Assembly: GCF_003288845.1 (NCBI RefSeq) | Contig: NZ_NHYN01000006.1 | Span: 1-64,000 of the forward strand | Reading direction: 5' to 3' | DNA length: 64,000 nucleotides | Source of the DNA: Helicobacter monodelphidis | GTDB lineage: Bacteria > Campylobacterota > Campylobacteria > Campylobacterales > Helicobacteraceae | Shown: piece by piece, positions 1-9,264 of the stretch | Numbering within the stretch: the first letter of the stretch is position 1 | Layout of the letters: every line of letters begins with the position of its first letter | The notes under the pieces: generated by a model | Told to the model about the DNA's origin: nothing | Database searches by the model: none | What the model saw: only the letters and a program-made list of their open reading frames with translations | Made by a program: the position numbers and the translations under genes

Positions 1-1
1 T

Positions 2-1066
2 GTTGATGCAGATGGTTACTTTACAAGTGATTTTAATGAAAAGGCTGGAATACCAAAAGATTTTAGAATACGTGCAGCAGATATGCAAAAGTTTGTAGAG
101 TCACAAAAGCAATCCATTTTTGCAACTCACACTGGCATTGACATTGCAAAAACATTTGGAAATGCTTATAAACTTTTTTCACAATTGGTAACTGATTCTC
201 CAAAATATGGAGAGAATTTTTCTAAAGAGCAAATTAATGCTTTACCAAAGGCGTTTGAATTTGACACTAAGACTTTTGAGGTTAATCAGACATTTAATAC
301 AACACTTGATAAATTGCTTTCACAGGGATTTCAGGTGGACAAAAATCATCAAATAGGGCAGACTTTTGTTAATACTCCGAGTGATTCTCTCTCTAAGGGA
401 GATGCATTACTTGCATTTTTAGAGGGTAGCGATAGCAACCTCTTTAAAGTTCCATTAACTTCTTCGTTAATGGATGGCGACACAACAATTCTAGGTAAAC
501 TTTTGGGGTATGATAATAATTTAAGTGAAGGCGAGATTCGTAGTTTTGTTAGTTTTATGAATGTAAATGCTATGCAAAGTGTTTTAGGTGGTTCTTCTGG
601 ATGGGGTGGTATTCTAGCTGATAGAATAATGCTAAATATGCAAGCAACTACAGCTAGAAGTTGGGATATGAATGGTAAGCTTGTGCAGACCGCCCAAACA
701 TTAGCTGAAGAATATGAAAGTATGATTAATTCGGATATGAGTTTAGAGGAATTTAAAGAGAAATATCTTGCATTCAAGAAAAGGTATGATGAATTTGCAG
801 AAGAGTTTAATGCGGCTTATCAAGACAAACTTTCAGCAAAACCATTACCTAAAGATTCTTTGATTGGAAATCTACAAGAAGAACACGAAGAAAATCAAAA
901 ACCCTTTAAACCTATTCAAGGAGAAAGTGATAATACAGAAACCTATCAAGATGAATTTAAAAAAACATTCTTTGAACGTTTCTTAAAAGCAGAACAAGAA
1001 AAAGGTAATGACATTACAGAAATCTTGGAACAACTTTCTAAAATAGGGTATAAGTTTTCGGGGTAA
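2..1066 (+). CDS. Probable flagellum-dependent secreted protein, Cj0814-like (5' end outside window)
   Basis: The reading frame is open from base 2, so the gene starts upstream of the window; the first ATG inside it (83) is internal. The visible first residues (DADGYFTSDFNEKAG..PKDF) match what I remember of the Cj0814 family of flagellar-dependent secreted proteins in Campylobacter and Helicobacter. The visible part (about 354 residues) is hydrophilic, has no membrane segment, and ends in an acidic/lysine-rich helical tail. Such proteins leave the cell through the flagellar export apparatus and have no cleaved signal peptide. The true start and its promoter cannot be seen. The next gene, waaA, is convergent. 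Family assignment is from memory of the motif. Confidence 0.5.
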   Translation, partial: VDADGYFTSDFNEKAGIPKDFRIRAADMQKFVESQKQSIFATHTGIDIAKTFGNAYKLFSQLVTDSPKYGENFSKEQINALPKAFEFDTKTFEVNQTFNTTLDKLLSQGFQVDKNHQIGQTFVNTPSDSLSKGDALLAFLEGSDSNLFKVPLTSSLMDGDTTILGKLLGYDNNLSEGEIRSFVSFMNVNAMQSVLGGSSGWGGILADRIMLNMQATTARSWDMNGKLVQTAQTLAEEYESMINSDMSLEEFKEKYLAFKKRYDEFAEEFNAAYQDKLSAKPLPKDSLIGNLQEEHEENQKPFKPIQGESDNTETYQDEFKKTFFERFLKAEQEKGNDITEILEQLSKIGYKFSG

Positions 1067-1145
1067 TTCTATAGAAAAGTAAAATGTTTACCTTGATTTT
1101 AAAGGGCTAGATAATGAATTCTAAACTTTTTTAAAAAAATTTATT

Positions 1146-2363
1146 TTATGAATAAATTGCATTGAAAAAATCCTGCGGATTCATTTCAAGTTGGATATAG
1201 GTGGGTGGGAGTTTATCCAAATGTTGAATTTTCTGCGGTAATTCCTGTATATCAATCAAATTTGCGTTTTTAATGGCTTCAAAAAGCGGAATCTGATTAA
1301 AAATTTCTTTTCCACTCACTAAAGGTTTACGAAAATAAGCAACCTCTAAAGGATTATGCCCTCCAATAGGTAAAAATGACCCACACAACACAACCAAAGA
1401 AGCAATCGCATAGAATTCAATCAGCTCTCCTAAACTATCCCCCAAAAAAATATCAGTCGTAATATTTTCGCTTTGAGAACGTCTTGAAAAGCTTAAAGAA
1501 AATTCTTGACAAAAAGATTCTAGTAGATGACTTACTTCATCAAAACGTTCAGGATGGCGGGGAATTACGGCAAGAATAAAAGGTGGAATGCGAGGCTCTG
1601 TTTTATTAAAGGTGCGGTAGGTTTGTTTCAATACATCAAGCAACATTGTTTCTTCGCCCTTATGTGTACTTGCAAGTACAACTAATGGGCGCTTTGTAGG
1701 AGTAAATTTATATTGCACAACGGGTTGATTCAATAATTTTAAATTACCGCTGACCTGAATGTGGTTTGCTCCTATCTCCGCTAGTCGTTTTTTGTCGTGA
1801 ATACTTTGTGCGAACACGCAATCCACATAAGTAAATAAACGCCGATAAAACCAAGCAAATCGTAAATATTTTGGATAGGAACGTTCTGAAATTCTTGCAT
1901 TCAGCAAATATGTTTTAGCACCCTTTGCTTTTGCAATAAAAAAAAGTTCATACCAAAATTCAGCCTCCAACACAAAAAGCTTTTGTGTTGGTTTTGCCCA
2001 AAACATCAAAAGTGGTTCAAAAGGTAAATAACACACTTCACATATTAAAGAATTGCGAAATTCCTGTTTGAATGCAAGAGCTTGATTAAAACCGGTTTGT
2101 GTTGTGGTTGTGATGAGAACATTACATCTTTGCTTACTGGCAAGTTCTACTAACAAAGGCTTCAAAGAGGCTGTTTCCCCCAAAGAACAACTATGAAACC
2201 AGTATTCAAAACTTTGGAATTCAGGAGATATACGATTTGAAAATAAAAAAAATCTTGCAGGCAGGGAATGGCGATATTTTTTCTTAAAAGCAAGAATAAT
2301 CACTAAAAAAGACATTACACATTCAACACCCCACAAAAAAACAAGATAAAAAACCCGAAACAC
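1146..2363 (-). CDS. waaA: 3-deoxy-D-manno-octulosonic acid (Kdo) transferase
   Basis: This is a GT30-type membrane-associated glycosyltransferase that adds Kdo to lipid A precursors at the inner membrane. The protein has 405 residues, close to the family length. It has an N-terminal hydrophobic anchor (about residues 1-27), a Rossmann-like N-half with the WFHSCSLGE segment (about 56-64; the family's catalytic Glu lies here), and a C-half with the VIPRHPERF and GGHNPLE motifs typical of Kdo transferases. The start is GTG at 2363, preceded by TAGGAT. It lies 8 nt behind the zinc-ribbon gene, and the order glyQ/Nif3/zinc-ribbon/waaA matches H. pylori HP0960-HP0957. It is probably the last gene of that operon. 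Confidence 0.92.
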   Translation of the reverse strand: MFRVFYLVFLWGVECVMSFLVIILAFKKKYRHSLPARFFLFSNRISPEFQSFEYWFHSCSLGETASLKPLLVELASKQRCNVLITTTTQTGFNQALAFKQEFRNSLICEVCYLPFEPLLMFWAKPTQKLFVLEAEFWYELFFIAKAKGAKTYLLNARISERSYPKYLRFAWFYRRLFTYVDCVFAQSIHDKKRLAEIGANHIQVSGNLKLLNQPVVQYKFTPTKRPLVVLASTHKGEETMLLDVLKQTYRTFNKTEPRIPPFILAVIPRHPERFDEVSHLLESFCQEFSLSFSRRSQSENITTDIFLGDSLGELIEFYAIASLVVLCGSFLPIGGHNPLEVAYFRKPLVSGKEIFNQIPLFEAIKNANLIDIQELPQKIQHLDKLPPTYIQLEMNPQDFFNAIYS

Positions 2364-2371
2364 TTTTTATC

Positions 2372-3181
2372 CTATTCAGCTTCCTCTAAAGATAAATTTT
2401 CTGCGTCCTCAACAACTTTAGCTTTTTTTGTGCGCACCTTGCTTGTCTTATCTTCTGCAGGTTCTGGAGAAGATAATTCTGGTTTAAAATAAATAATACG
2501 ACCGCAATGAGGACAAGTAATAATGTTCTCACTCTTGATTACATCTGCAAAAATTTTATCATTTAATCGAATAAAGCACCCTCCGCACGCTTGTTTATAT
2601 ATAGGCACAACACTTGTATTTTTTGCCCATTTACGAATCTTCTCATAAAAAGAAATAATTTTCTGGTCCATATCCGCTACCAACTTATGTTTTTCCTGAA
2701 AAACCTCATCGCGTTGTTGGTGAATAGAATCAAGCTTTTCTTTAACAGCCTGCTCTAATTTTTGTTCTTCAGCATTCAACTGCTGAATCTGATTTTCTAA
2801 TTTGCTAATTTCCTCTTCTTTAGCCGCCTTATTTTTACCTAATCGCTCAATCTCCTCATTAGCAAAAGTAACTTGCTCTTTTGTAATCTCATCTTCTAAG
2901 CTTAAAGCCTTATTTTCTTTTTCTGTTTTAACCATTTTCCATTTTTTAGCAATGTCCTCAAGCTTCTTATTTAATTCAGCCAAATGGGCATCATTTTTAC
3001 CTAATTTCAAGGAAACCTCTTTGACTTCATCTTGAAAATTACTAATCTCATTTTGCAAAGATTCTTTCTTCTTAAGAATACGATTTATATCTGCCTTTGC
3101 TTCAGCAATTCTTATCTCAAAAGAATCAATCTCTTTATCAATTTTAGAGATATCAATTAACTGCTTTAAATATTTATTCAT
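2372..3181 (-). CDS. Coiled-coil protein with C4 zinc ribbon, HP0958/FlgZ type
   Basis: This is a 269-residue protein. Residues about 1-170 form a long Lys/Glu-rich coiled-coil hairpin, followed by a zinc ribbon with cysteine pairs (CGGC and CPHC, about 199-223). The orthologue in H. pylori, HP0958, is known to stabilise the sigma factor RpoN and to bind flaA mRNA, linking it to flagellar gene expression. The C-terminal tail (about 235-269) is charged and probably disordered. ATG at 3181 follows a strong AGGAGAGGAC site. It sits between Nif3 and waaA with 8-nt gaps, so the genes are co-transcribed. Sigma-54-dependent flagellar genes in this window (flaB and the two mosaic paralogues) would depend on it if the function is conserved. 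Confidence 0.85.
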   Translation of the reverse strand: MNKYLKQLIDISKIDKEIDSFEIRIAEAKADINRILKKKESLQNEISNFQDEVKEVSLKLGKNDAHLAELNKKLEDIAKKWKMVKTEKENKALSLEDEITKEQVTFANEEIERLGKNKAAKEEEISKLENQIQQLNAEEQKLEQAVKEKLDSIHQQRDEVFQEKHKLVADMDQKIISFYEKIRKWAKNTSVVPIYKQACGGCFIRLNDKIFADVIKSENIITCPHCGRIIYFKPELSSPEPAEDKTSKVRTKKAKVVEDAENLSLEEAE

Positions 3182-3189
3182 GTCCTCTC

Positions 3190-3921
3190 CTATTCACATA
3201 TGAATGGGTTACAACTCTCTAATGTTGTCGCTTGTATACCCTGCTCCTGCAAACTACGTTGCAAAAATTGACAAAAAAAGCGTTCGCTCTCATAATGCCG
3301 AATATCAAAAATACTTTTACCTAAACTTTTTGCAATCATTCCATCATGATAACGCATATCACCACTTAAAAGACAATCTGTCTGAATCTGGTCAATCATA
3401 GATGCTCCAGCTCCGCTAACCAATGTGCCATGACGATAAAAAGGCTGTGGAGAAGCAACAAAAACCTGCTTTAACCCTAACCTCTCCTTGATTCTACACA
3501 CCAAATCAATATGACTCAACTCAATTCTAAAAGTTGCAACATAACCTTGAGAATAAACCTCATCAAAGCCTAAAATCTCTTGTGCAAGCAACCTTGAAAG
3601 ATGTGTTTTATCAAAATTCGTATGCAAAGCAATGAGCGTAATATTCTTTTGTATCAAAGGTTGTAAAAGATTTGCAGGATACTCCTGCACATAAAACCTT
3701 TTTAGTGGCTTAAAAATCAATGGGTGGTGCGTAATCAAGGCAACATTACATGGAAGTTGTTCAATCACCTCAAAAGTCGCCTCCAAAGCAATAAAAATCT
3801 CATTGACTACCAACGAAGAACCAACATTTAAACCTGAATTATCCCATGATTCTTGCAACTCAAAAGGTGAGATATAATCTAAAATTTTTAAAAGTTCTGT
3901 GATTTCAAAGTGTCTTTGCAT
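3190..3921 (-). CDS. Nif3-like dinuclear metal centre hexameric protein
   Basis: The protein has 243 residues and the Nif3/YbgI fold. The metal ligands are visible as LITHHPLIF (about residues 62-70), HTNFD (about 100-104) and the C-terminal [11 protein letters not shown] segment near residue 196. These hydrolase-like proteins bind two metals in a toroidal hexamer; the physiological substrate is not settled. The 5' end overlaps the 3' end of glyQ by 17 nt and the next gene follows after 8 nt, so it is an operon member. It corresponds to HP0959 in H. pylori. No insertion domain is present, so this is the short form of the family. Confidence 0.88.
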   Translation of the reverse strand: MQRHFEITELLKILDYISPFELQESWDNSGLNVGSSLVVNEIFIALEATFEVIEQLPCNVALITHHPLIFKPLKRFYVQEYPANLLQPLIQKNITLIALHTNFDKTHLSRLLAQEILGFDEVYSQGYVATFRIELSHIDLVCRIKERLGLKQVFVASPQPFYRHGTLVSGAGASMIDQIQTDCLLSGDMRYHDGMIAKSLGKSIFDIRHYESERFFCQFLQRSLQEQGIQATTLESCNPFICE

Positions 3922-4786
3922 GGGCTAATCTCTGCATTCTTTGAGGCTCTTGATTTTTATAAAGTATCGCACATTCTTTTGCCAAATCACGGATTTTTAA
4001 AATATAATTCTGTCTCTCCGTAACCGAAATAGCCTTTCTGGCATCAAGCACATTGAAGCAATGGCTCGCATACATCACGCAGTCATAAGCTGGCAGGGGA
4101 AGTTCAGCCATAATGGCTTGCTTAGATTCTTCCTGATACGCATCAAAAAGCATAAAAAGCCTCTGTGTTGAAGCGACTTCAAAGTGATAGGTTGAAAATT
4201 GAAATTCACCCTCCAAATGCACATCAGCATAACTGAATTGCTCATTCCACTGAATAGAGAAAATATCCTCAATGCCTTGCAAATACATACAAAGCCGTTC
4301 TGTTCCGTAAGTAATTTCTACAGGAACGGGCGAACAAGTCATTCCACCAACTTGTTGAAAATAAGTGAACTGTGTAACTTCCATTCCATCAAGCCACACT
4401 TCCCAACCTAATCCCCACGCACCGAGCGTTGGGGACTCCCAATTATCCTCTACAAAACGAATATCATGCTTACGAACATCTAGCCCCAAACATTCAAGGC
4501 TTTTTAGGTAAAGCTCCTGAATATTCTCTGGACTTGGCTTAATTAAAACCTGAAATTGATAGTAGCTACCTAAGCGATTAGGGTTCTCACCATATCGTCC
4601 ATCTGTGGGTCTTCTACTTGGAGCAACATAAGCTACACTCCACGGGGTTGAGTCAAGACTTCTTAAAAGAGTTGCGGGGTGAAATGTCCCCGCTCCAGCC
4701 GGAATATCATAAGGTTGCACAACTAAACAACCCTGCTCTTTCCAAAATAGTTGCAATTTCAACAACAAATCTGAGAAACTGATCAC
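3905..4786 (-). CDS. glyQ: Glycyl-tRNA synthetase alpha subunit
   Basis: This is the catalytic alpha subunit of the heterotetrameric bacterial glycyl-tRNA synthetase, which charges tRNA-Gly in the cytoplasm. Its 293 residues match the family. Characteristic segments are the N-terminal [13 protein letters not shown] stretch, [15 protein letters not shown] (about 24-39), [16 protein letters not shown] (about 56-71) and the LYPF-type region replaced here by [10 protein letters not shown]. The start is GTG at 4786 behind AAGGAGAG. The beta subunit gene glyS is not in this window, so the two subunits are encoded apart, as in H. pylori. It leads an operon with the Nif3-like, zinc-ribbon and waaA genes. 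Confidence 0.95.
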   Translation of the reverse strand: MISFSDLLLKLQLFWKEQGCLVVQPYDIPAGAGTFHPATLLRSLDSTPWSVAYVAPSRRPTDGRYGENPNRLGSYYQFQVLIKPSPENIQELYLKSLECLGLDVRKHDIRFVEDNWESPTLGAWGLGWEVWLDGMEVTQFTYFQQVGGMTCSPVPVEITYGTERLCMYLQGIEDIFSIQWNEQFSYADVHLEGEFQFSTYHFEVASTQRLFMLFDAYQEESKQAIMAELPLPAYDCVMYASHCFNVLDARKAISVTERQNYILKIRDLAKECAILYKNQEPQRMQRLAHAKTL

Positions 4787-4808
4787 CGACTCTCCTTATA
4801 AAAAATAA

Positions 4809-4814
4809 ACTATA
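4809..4814 (-). promoter_or_regulatory. Candidate -10 box of the glyQ operon
   Basis: TATAGT on the minus strand lies 22 nt upstream of the glyQ GTG, in an AT-rich stretch. Helicobacter sigma-80 promoters usually keep a -10 box and have no clear -35 box. This is a sequence match only. Confidence 0.4.
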
Positions 4815-4900
4815 GTTTTTTCTTTATTTGTTTTTATGCACATCTTAGAATCTAAGATTTTATCTAAAAACAGCTTAAAAACGATTGAACACAAATATTT

Positions 4901-5302
4901 TTATGGTAGCTCCCAACGTTCCTTAACTCCATTCTTATTATATTCAACAAAAACATTACTTAAAAAAATTACCCCAAATAATGGATTATTAATACTCTTA
5001 AATCCTCTTTTGGCATATTCTCTCTGTAAATACAATTCTTTCACCTGCAAATTATCACTAATATTCGCTTTCGCATTCAAACGCATCCACGAAAAATCAG
5101 ACAAACAAAGGCATAAACTAATTGCTGAATGTTTTTGAATCTGTGCAAACATTAACTTCTCGGTATTCATGCAAAACCAAATTCGCCCATCAAATTCTAA
5201 AGTGCTACCTATAGGACGACAAAAAGGTTGCCCATCCTCCAAAGAACATAAAATAGGAATTCCGCTTTGCAAGAATGCGACTGTTCTTTGTAAATTCTCC
5301 AT
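4901..5302 (-). CDS. Pyridoxamine 5'-phosphate oxidase-family protein (split-barrel flavoprotein)
   Basis: I place the start at ATG 5302, giving 133 residues, because AAAGGTAG precedes it; the longer reading to 5341 adds 13 residues with no ribosome site and runs into gpmI. The pattern (ILCSLEDGQPFCRPIGS, FDGRIWFCMNTEK, short beta strands, and a C-terminal FGVIFLSNVFVEY) fits the FMN-binding split-barrel fold. Family members reduce or bind flavin or related cofactors; the substrate cannot be told from sequence. It follows gpmI on the same strand with 13 nt between them. It is not PdxH itself, being too short and lacking the C-terminal PdxH domain. Confidence 0.75.
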   Translation of the reverse strand: MENLQRTVAFLQSGIPILCSLEDGQPFCRPIGSTLEFDGRIWFCMNTEKLMFAQIQKHSAISLCLCLSDFSWMRLNAKANISDNLQVKELYLQREYAKRGFKSINNPLFGVIFLSNVFVEYNKNGVKERWELP

Positions 5303-5315
5303 CTTAACTACCTTT

Positions 5316-6800
5316 CTAAAAAAGAGGTTTTTCCATCTCACAAGGAATCTGCATTCCCATCACCTTCAAAACACTGGGTGCAATATTGGCTAAACTCCCA
5401 TCATTAACACAATTTACCCCTTCAGCATAAATAAAACACCACACTTCACCAACTGTATGATTTGTTAATGGCTTTCCTGAATAGTCCGCCATTTCCTCGC
5501 AATTTCCATGGTCGCTTGTTAATACAATACCATAATTTAATTCTTGTGCCAACTCAAAGATTCTTCCTATCTCTTTATCTACAGCCTCAACGGCTTTAAT
5601 AGCAGCCTCAAAATTACCTGTATGCCCTACCATATCACCATTTGCAAAATTAACAACAATAAAATCAAATCCATCTTTCATACCCTGCAAAACCACTTCA
5701 GCGACTTCTCTTGCCGACATTTCTGGTTGTAAATCATAGGTTTTCACATTTGGGCTTGGAATCAATATCCGCTCCTCACCCTTAAATGCCTCCTCTTTTC
5801 CACCGTTAAAGAAAAAAGTAACATGGGCATATTTTTCTGTTTCTGCCGTATGGAGTTGTTTGAGTGAGGCCATTGAGAGAATTTCTGCAATAGTATTTTT
5901 CACTTTTTCTTTAGGAAATAAAACAGGATACGGAAAACGTTCATCGTAACAAGTCATTGTTGCAAGCAAACCCAAAGGTCTATAATCTCTGCGAGAAAAA
6001 TCACTTAATTGTGCTTCACCTAAAAATGTAACAATTTCACGCATACGATCGCTTCTAAAATTCACACAAAGCAAACCCTCATTCTCCCCAAATCCTGAAT
6101 ATTGATGAAAACAAGCCGGTTGCACAAACTCATCACTAATACCTTCTTTTAGCTGATTTGCAATATACTCTAAGGGTGAAATACTTTGCAGATTCTTCCC
6201 TAAAGCAATCACTTCATAAGCCTCATTGACACGTTCAAACCGCTTATCTCTATCCATTCCATAAAATCTTCCACCCACGCTTGCAAGGATTACTTTAGGC
6301 ATTATTGCAATCTCATCTAAAAGTTTACGCAAAAATTTTTCTGCAGTTTGGGGTGGGACATCACGCCCATCTGTAAGAGCATGAATTCTCACTTCCTTAT
6401 TTTGTGCGTGAAAAATTCTAATTAGAGCAAGGAGATGTTCAATATGTGAATGCACGCCACCATCGCTTAATAACGCAAGTAAATGCACCACATTACACGA
6501 AAAAAAATCCTGAATGATAGGGTGCTTTTGTAAGCTTTGGTTTTTGATTGCTTGATTGATTTTCACCAAATCTTGATATAAAATTCTTCCACTGCCAAGC
6601 GACATATGCCCAACTTCGCTATTTCCCATCTGCCCATCTGGAAGTCCTACAAATTCTCCATAGGTTTTAATCATACCAAAGGGCACTTCTTTAAAAAGTC
6701 GTTCATAATTTGGCTTAAAAGCAGCATCAAAAGCATTATAAGGATTCTTTGGCTTATAACCAATTCCATCTGTAATTACTAAAACACATTTTTGCTTCAT
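5316..6800 (-). CDS. gpmI: 2,3-bisphosphoglycerate-independent phosphoglycerate mutase
   Basis: The protein has 494 residues and is a member of the alkaline phosphatase superfamily that interconverts 3- and 2-phosphoglycerate with two Mn(II) ions. The N-terminal VLVITDGIGY segment gives the first metal Asp, and GQMGNSEVGH (about residues 56-65) carries the catalytic Ser. The substrate-binding domain has GGVHSH (about 115-120), TDGRDVPP and GGRFYGMDRD. The C-terminal metal ligands lie in NFANGDMVGHTG and TSDHGNCEEM. ATG 6800 follows a purine-rich site. It acts in glycolysis and gluconeogenesis together with gapA at 40 kb. It is divergent from mraY, with about 84 nt in between. Confidence 0.95.
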   Translation of the reverse strand: MKQKCVLVITDGIGYKPKNPYNAFDAAFKPNYERLFKEVPFGMIKTYGEFVGLPDGQMGNSEVGHMSLGSGRILYQDLVKINQAIKNQSLQKHPIIQDFFSCNVVHLLALLSDGGVHSHIEHLLALIRIFHAQNKEVRIHALTDGRDVPPQTAEKFLRKLLDEIAIMPKVILASVGGRFYGMDRDKRFERVNEAYEVIALGKNLQSISPLEYIANQLKEGISDEFVQPACFHQYSGFGENEGLLCVNFRSDRMREIVTFLGEAQLSDFSRRDYRPLGLLATMTCYDERFPYPVLFPKEKVKNTIAEILSMASLKQLHTAETEKYAHVTFFFNGGKEEAFKGEERILIPSPNVKTYDLQPEMSAREVAEVVLQGMKDGFDFIVVNFANGDMVGHTGNFEAAIKAVEAVDKEIGRIFELAQELNYGIVLTSDHGNCEEMADYSGKPLTNHTVGEVWCFIYAEGVNCVNDGSLANIAPSVLKVMGMQIPCEMEKPLF

Positions 6801-6884
6801 CTTTTATCCACTCCTTATAACATATAAGCTAGAATTCTACCCTATTTTTTGAAAAATCGTTAATTTTCGTAAAGTGAGACATAA

Positions 6885-7943
6885 ATGCTATATTATCTTT
6901 GGGAAACACTCAACATTAATCTTTTTAATTACATTACCTTTAGGGCTGGAGTGGGCTTTTTTATAGCTTTCTTTATCACACTTTTTCTAATGCCCCGCTA
7001 CATTCGTTTTGCTGTAGCAAAAAAGGCAGAACAGCCCATTTCAGACTACGCACCAAAAAATCATCAAAATAAGGCGGGAACTCCTACAATGGGGGGGATA
7101 GTGATTGTTTTTGCAACACTCATTGCCTCACTTTTTAGCGGGCGACTAGATAATTTTTATTGTATTTTAGGTATGCTAGCTTTATTGCTTTTTTCTCTGG
7201 TAGGCATCCGCGATGATTCTACAAAAATTTTTATGCGCAACAATAGTGGGCTTTCTTCTAAAACAAAATCATTTCTTCTATTTTTGGTTGCAGGATTCTT
7301 AAGTTTTAGTCTTTATATTTATGGGTTACAAACAAGTCTCTACATTCCTTTTTATAAATTGCCACTTTTTGATATGCAAGGGTTTGCCATTTTATTTTGG
7401 ATTCTTGTTTTAATAACGACACCTCATGGCGTAAATGTAACAGATGGGCTTGATGGGCTCGTCAGTGTGCCTTCAGTTTTTACCTTAATGACACTTTGCT
7501 CTTTTGTGTATATTAGTGGCAACATTATATATAGTAATTATTTATTTTACCCTTATATCCAGGGTGTCGGTGAAGTTTCTGTTGTCGGGGCTGCATTGCT
7601 TGGTGCAATTATTGGATTCTTATGGTTTAATTGTCATCCGGCACAGGTTTTTATGGGCGATAGCGGCTCATTAGCTATCGGTGGCTTTGTAGCTTATTGT
7701 GCAATTATTTCAAAAAGTGAATTTATCCTATTTTTTGCTGGTTTTATTTTTGTAATTGAAGCTTTTTCCGTCATTATTCAACTCACCTCCATTAAAATAT
7801 GGAATAGAAAAGTTTTTTTAATGGCACCATTACACCATCATTTTGAAATCAAAGGCTGGGCAGAAAATAAAATTATTGTTCGCTTTTGGATTATTGCCTT
7901 AATGAGTAACCTTATTGCCCTTTTAAGCTTTAAGATTCGCTAG
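6885..7943 (+). CDS. mraY: Phospho-N-acetylmuramoyl-pentapeptide transferase
   Basis: This integral membrane enzyme of 352 residues has about ten TM helices and makes lipid I from UDP-MurNAc-pentapeptide and undecaprenyl phosphate. Visible active-site motifs are KAGTPTMGG (about residues 66-74), NVTDGLDGL (about 184-192), MGDSGSLAIGG (about 258-268) and the HHHFE signature (about 315-319). ATG 6885 follows GTGAGAC. murD begins 9 nt after its stop, so the two form a peptidoglycan pair, the usual Helicobacter arrangement in place of a full dcw cluster. Confidence 0.96.
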   Translation: MLYYLWETLNINLFNYITFRAGVGFFIAFFITLFLMPRYIRFAVAKKAEQPISDYAPKNHQNKAGTPTMGGIVIVFATLIASLFSGRLDNFYCILGMLALLLFSLVGIRDDSTKIFMRNNSGLSSKTKSFLLFLVAGFLSFSLYIYGLQTSLYIPFYKLPLFDMQGFAILFWILVLITTPHGVNVTDGLDGLVSVPSVFTLMTLCSFVYISGNIIYSNYLFYPYIQGVGEVSVVGAALLGAIIGFLWFNCHPAQVFMGDSGSLAIGGFVAYCAIISKSEFILFFAGFIFVIEAFSVIIQLTSIKIWNRKVFLMAPLHHHFEIKGWAENKIIVRFWIIALMSNLIALLSFKIR

Positions 7944-7952
7944 GAGTATGGA

Positions 7953-9167
7953 ATGAATATTTCAATTTTTGGATACGGCACAACAACAAAACCATTGGCA
8001 AAACAGTTAGCACCTGTGAAGATATTTGATGATACATTCAAGGCTATCACGCAAGATGAAAATGGAAATTTGCTCTGCCCTGCAAAGACCTTTCAGCCCG
8101 AAAAAAGTGATTTAGAAATCACAAGTCCCGGTATTTCACCCACAAATCCATTGATTTTACAAGCAAGGAATCTCATTAGTGAATATGATTACTTTGCAGA
8201 TGTGATGCCTTTTAGCATTTGGATTAGCGGTAGTAACGGAAAAACAACAACAACAGAAATGACTCAAGCCCTTTTTTCCCAAAAAGGAAGCGTGATGGGC
8301 GGAAATATTGGTATTCCTCTTGCACTCTTAGATAAAAATGCCCCTATATGGGTACTTGAAACAAGTTCCTTTACTTTACATTATACACAAAAAGCATCCC
8401 CTAATCTTTATTTATTACTTCCCATCACCCAAGATCACATCAGCTGGCATCATAGTTTTGAGGCATACCAAAATGCAAAACTCAAACCCCTCTTAAGTAT
8501 GAAACAAGGTGAAATTGCTCTGATCCCTAGTGAATTAAAAACACACCCTTTTATACAAAAATCCTATTGTGAAACCATCTTTTATGACAACACACAACAT
8601 TTGGCCTCCTTATTTGATATTCAACTCACACAAATTCCATTCAAAGAACCTTTTTTGTGCGACGCAACTTTAAGTCTTGCAGCCTACAAGATTATCTTTG
8701 ATAACCTCCCTTATGAACGATTGCACACATTTAAAATCGGTAAACATAAACTAGAGGAACATTTTGATTCTTCAAATCGATTATGGGTTAGCGATAGCAA
8801 GGCAACAAATGTTGACGCTACACTAAAAGCACTAGAATGTTACCAGAACTTATTTATTCACCTTATTTTAGGAGGAGATGACAAAGGGGCAAATCTAATC
8901 CCCTTATTTGAACGTATGCAAAATCTCAACATACGGCTTTATTTAATTGGAAGTAATGCAAAGCGACTAGAATCCCTTGCACGACAATATCGTTTAGATT
9001 TTGTCTTGTGCTTTGAATTAAAACAAGCAGTACAAAATATTCAGCAAACTCTAAAATCTTCTCAAGAAGTTGCCTTACTTTCCCCTGCTGCAGCCAGTTT
9101 AGATCAATTTAGCTCTTACAAGCAAAGAGGTGAGGAATTTTTTAAATATAGTCAAGCTATTGTATAA
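7953..9167 (+). CDS. murD: UDP-N-acetylmuramoyl-L-alanine--D-glutamate ligase
   Basis: This cytoplasmic ATP-dependent Mur ligase adds D-Glu to UDP-MurNAc-L-Ala. The ATP-binding P-loop is GSNGKTTTTE (about residues 92-101). The central domain has LETSSF (about 131-136) and LPITQDHISWH (about 151-161), and the C-terminal domain has SDSKATN (about 274-280), LGGDDKG and LSPAAASLDQF. At 404 residues it is shorter than the E. coli enzyme because the N-terminal UDP-binding domain is compact, as in H. pylori. The start is ATG 7953 after GGAGTATG, 9 nt behind mraY. Confidence 0.94.
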   Translation: MNISIFGYGTTTKPLAKQLAPVKIFDDTFKAITQDENGNLLCPAKTFQPEKSDLEITSPGISPTNPLILQARNLISEYDYFADVMPFSIWISGSNGKTTTTEMTQALFSQKGSVMGGNIGIPLALLDKNAPIWVLETSSFTLHYTQKASPNLYLLLPITQDHISWHHSFEAYQNAKLKPLLSMKQGEIALIPSELKTHPFIQKSYCETIFYDNTQHLASLFDIQLTQIPFKEPFLCDATLSLAAYKIIFDNLPYERLHTFKIGKHKLEEHFDSSNRLWVSDSKATNVDATLKALECYQNLFIHLILGGDDKGANLIPLFERMQNLNIRLYLIGSNAKRLESLARQYRLDFVLCFELKQAVQNIQQTLKSSQEVALLSPAAASLDQFSSYKQRGEEFFKYSQAIV

Positions 9168-9223
9168 CCATTCACATTCTTGATAAAATATAGAATCTTA
9201 TCATACTATAAAGAAAGAAGTTT

Positions 9224-9229
9224 TATAAT
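9224..9229 (+). promoter_or_regulatory. Candidate -10 box for the methyltransferase gene at 9265
   Basis: A perfect TATAAT is found 35 nt upstream of the ATG at 9265, in the short gap after murD. It suggests separate transcription from mraY-murD. There is no recognisable -35 box, which is normal in Helicobacter. Confidence 0.5.
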
Positions 9230-9264
9230 ATAGACTTATTTTGCTAGTAGTTATGAGGTGAAGA

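Noticed and set aside
4842-4858. ATCTTAG/CTAAGAT hairpin between glyQ and the oxidase-family gene
   Set aside because: Only A/T-rich pairing, with no gene ending upstream of it on the plus strand; not a convincing terminator.
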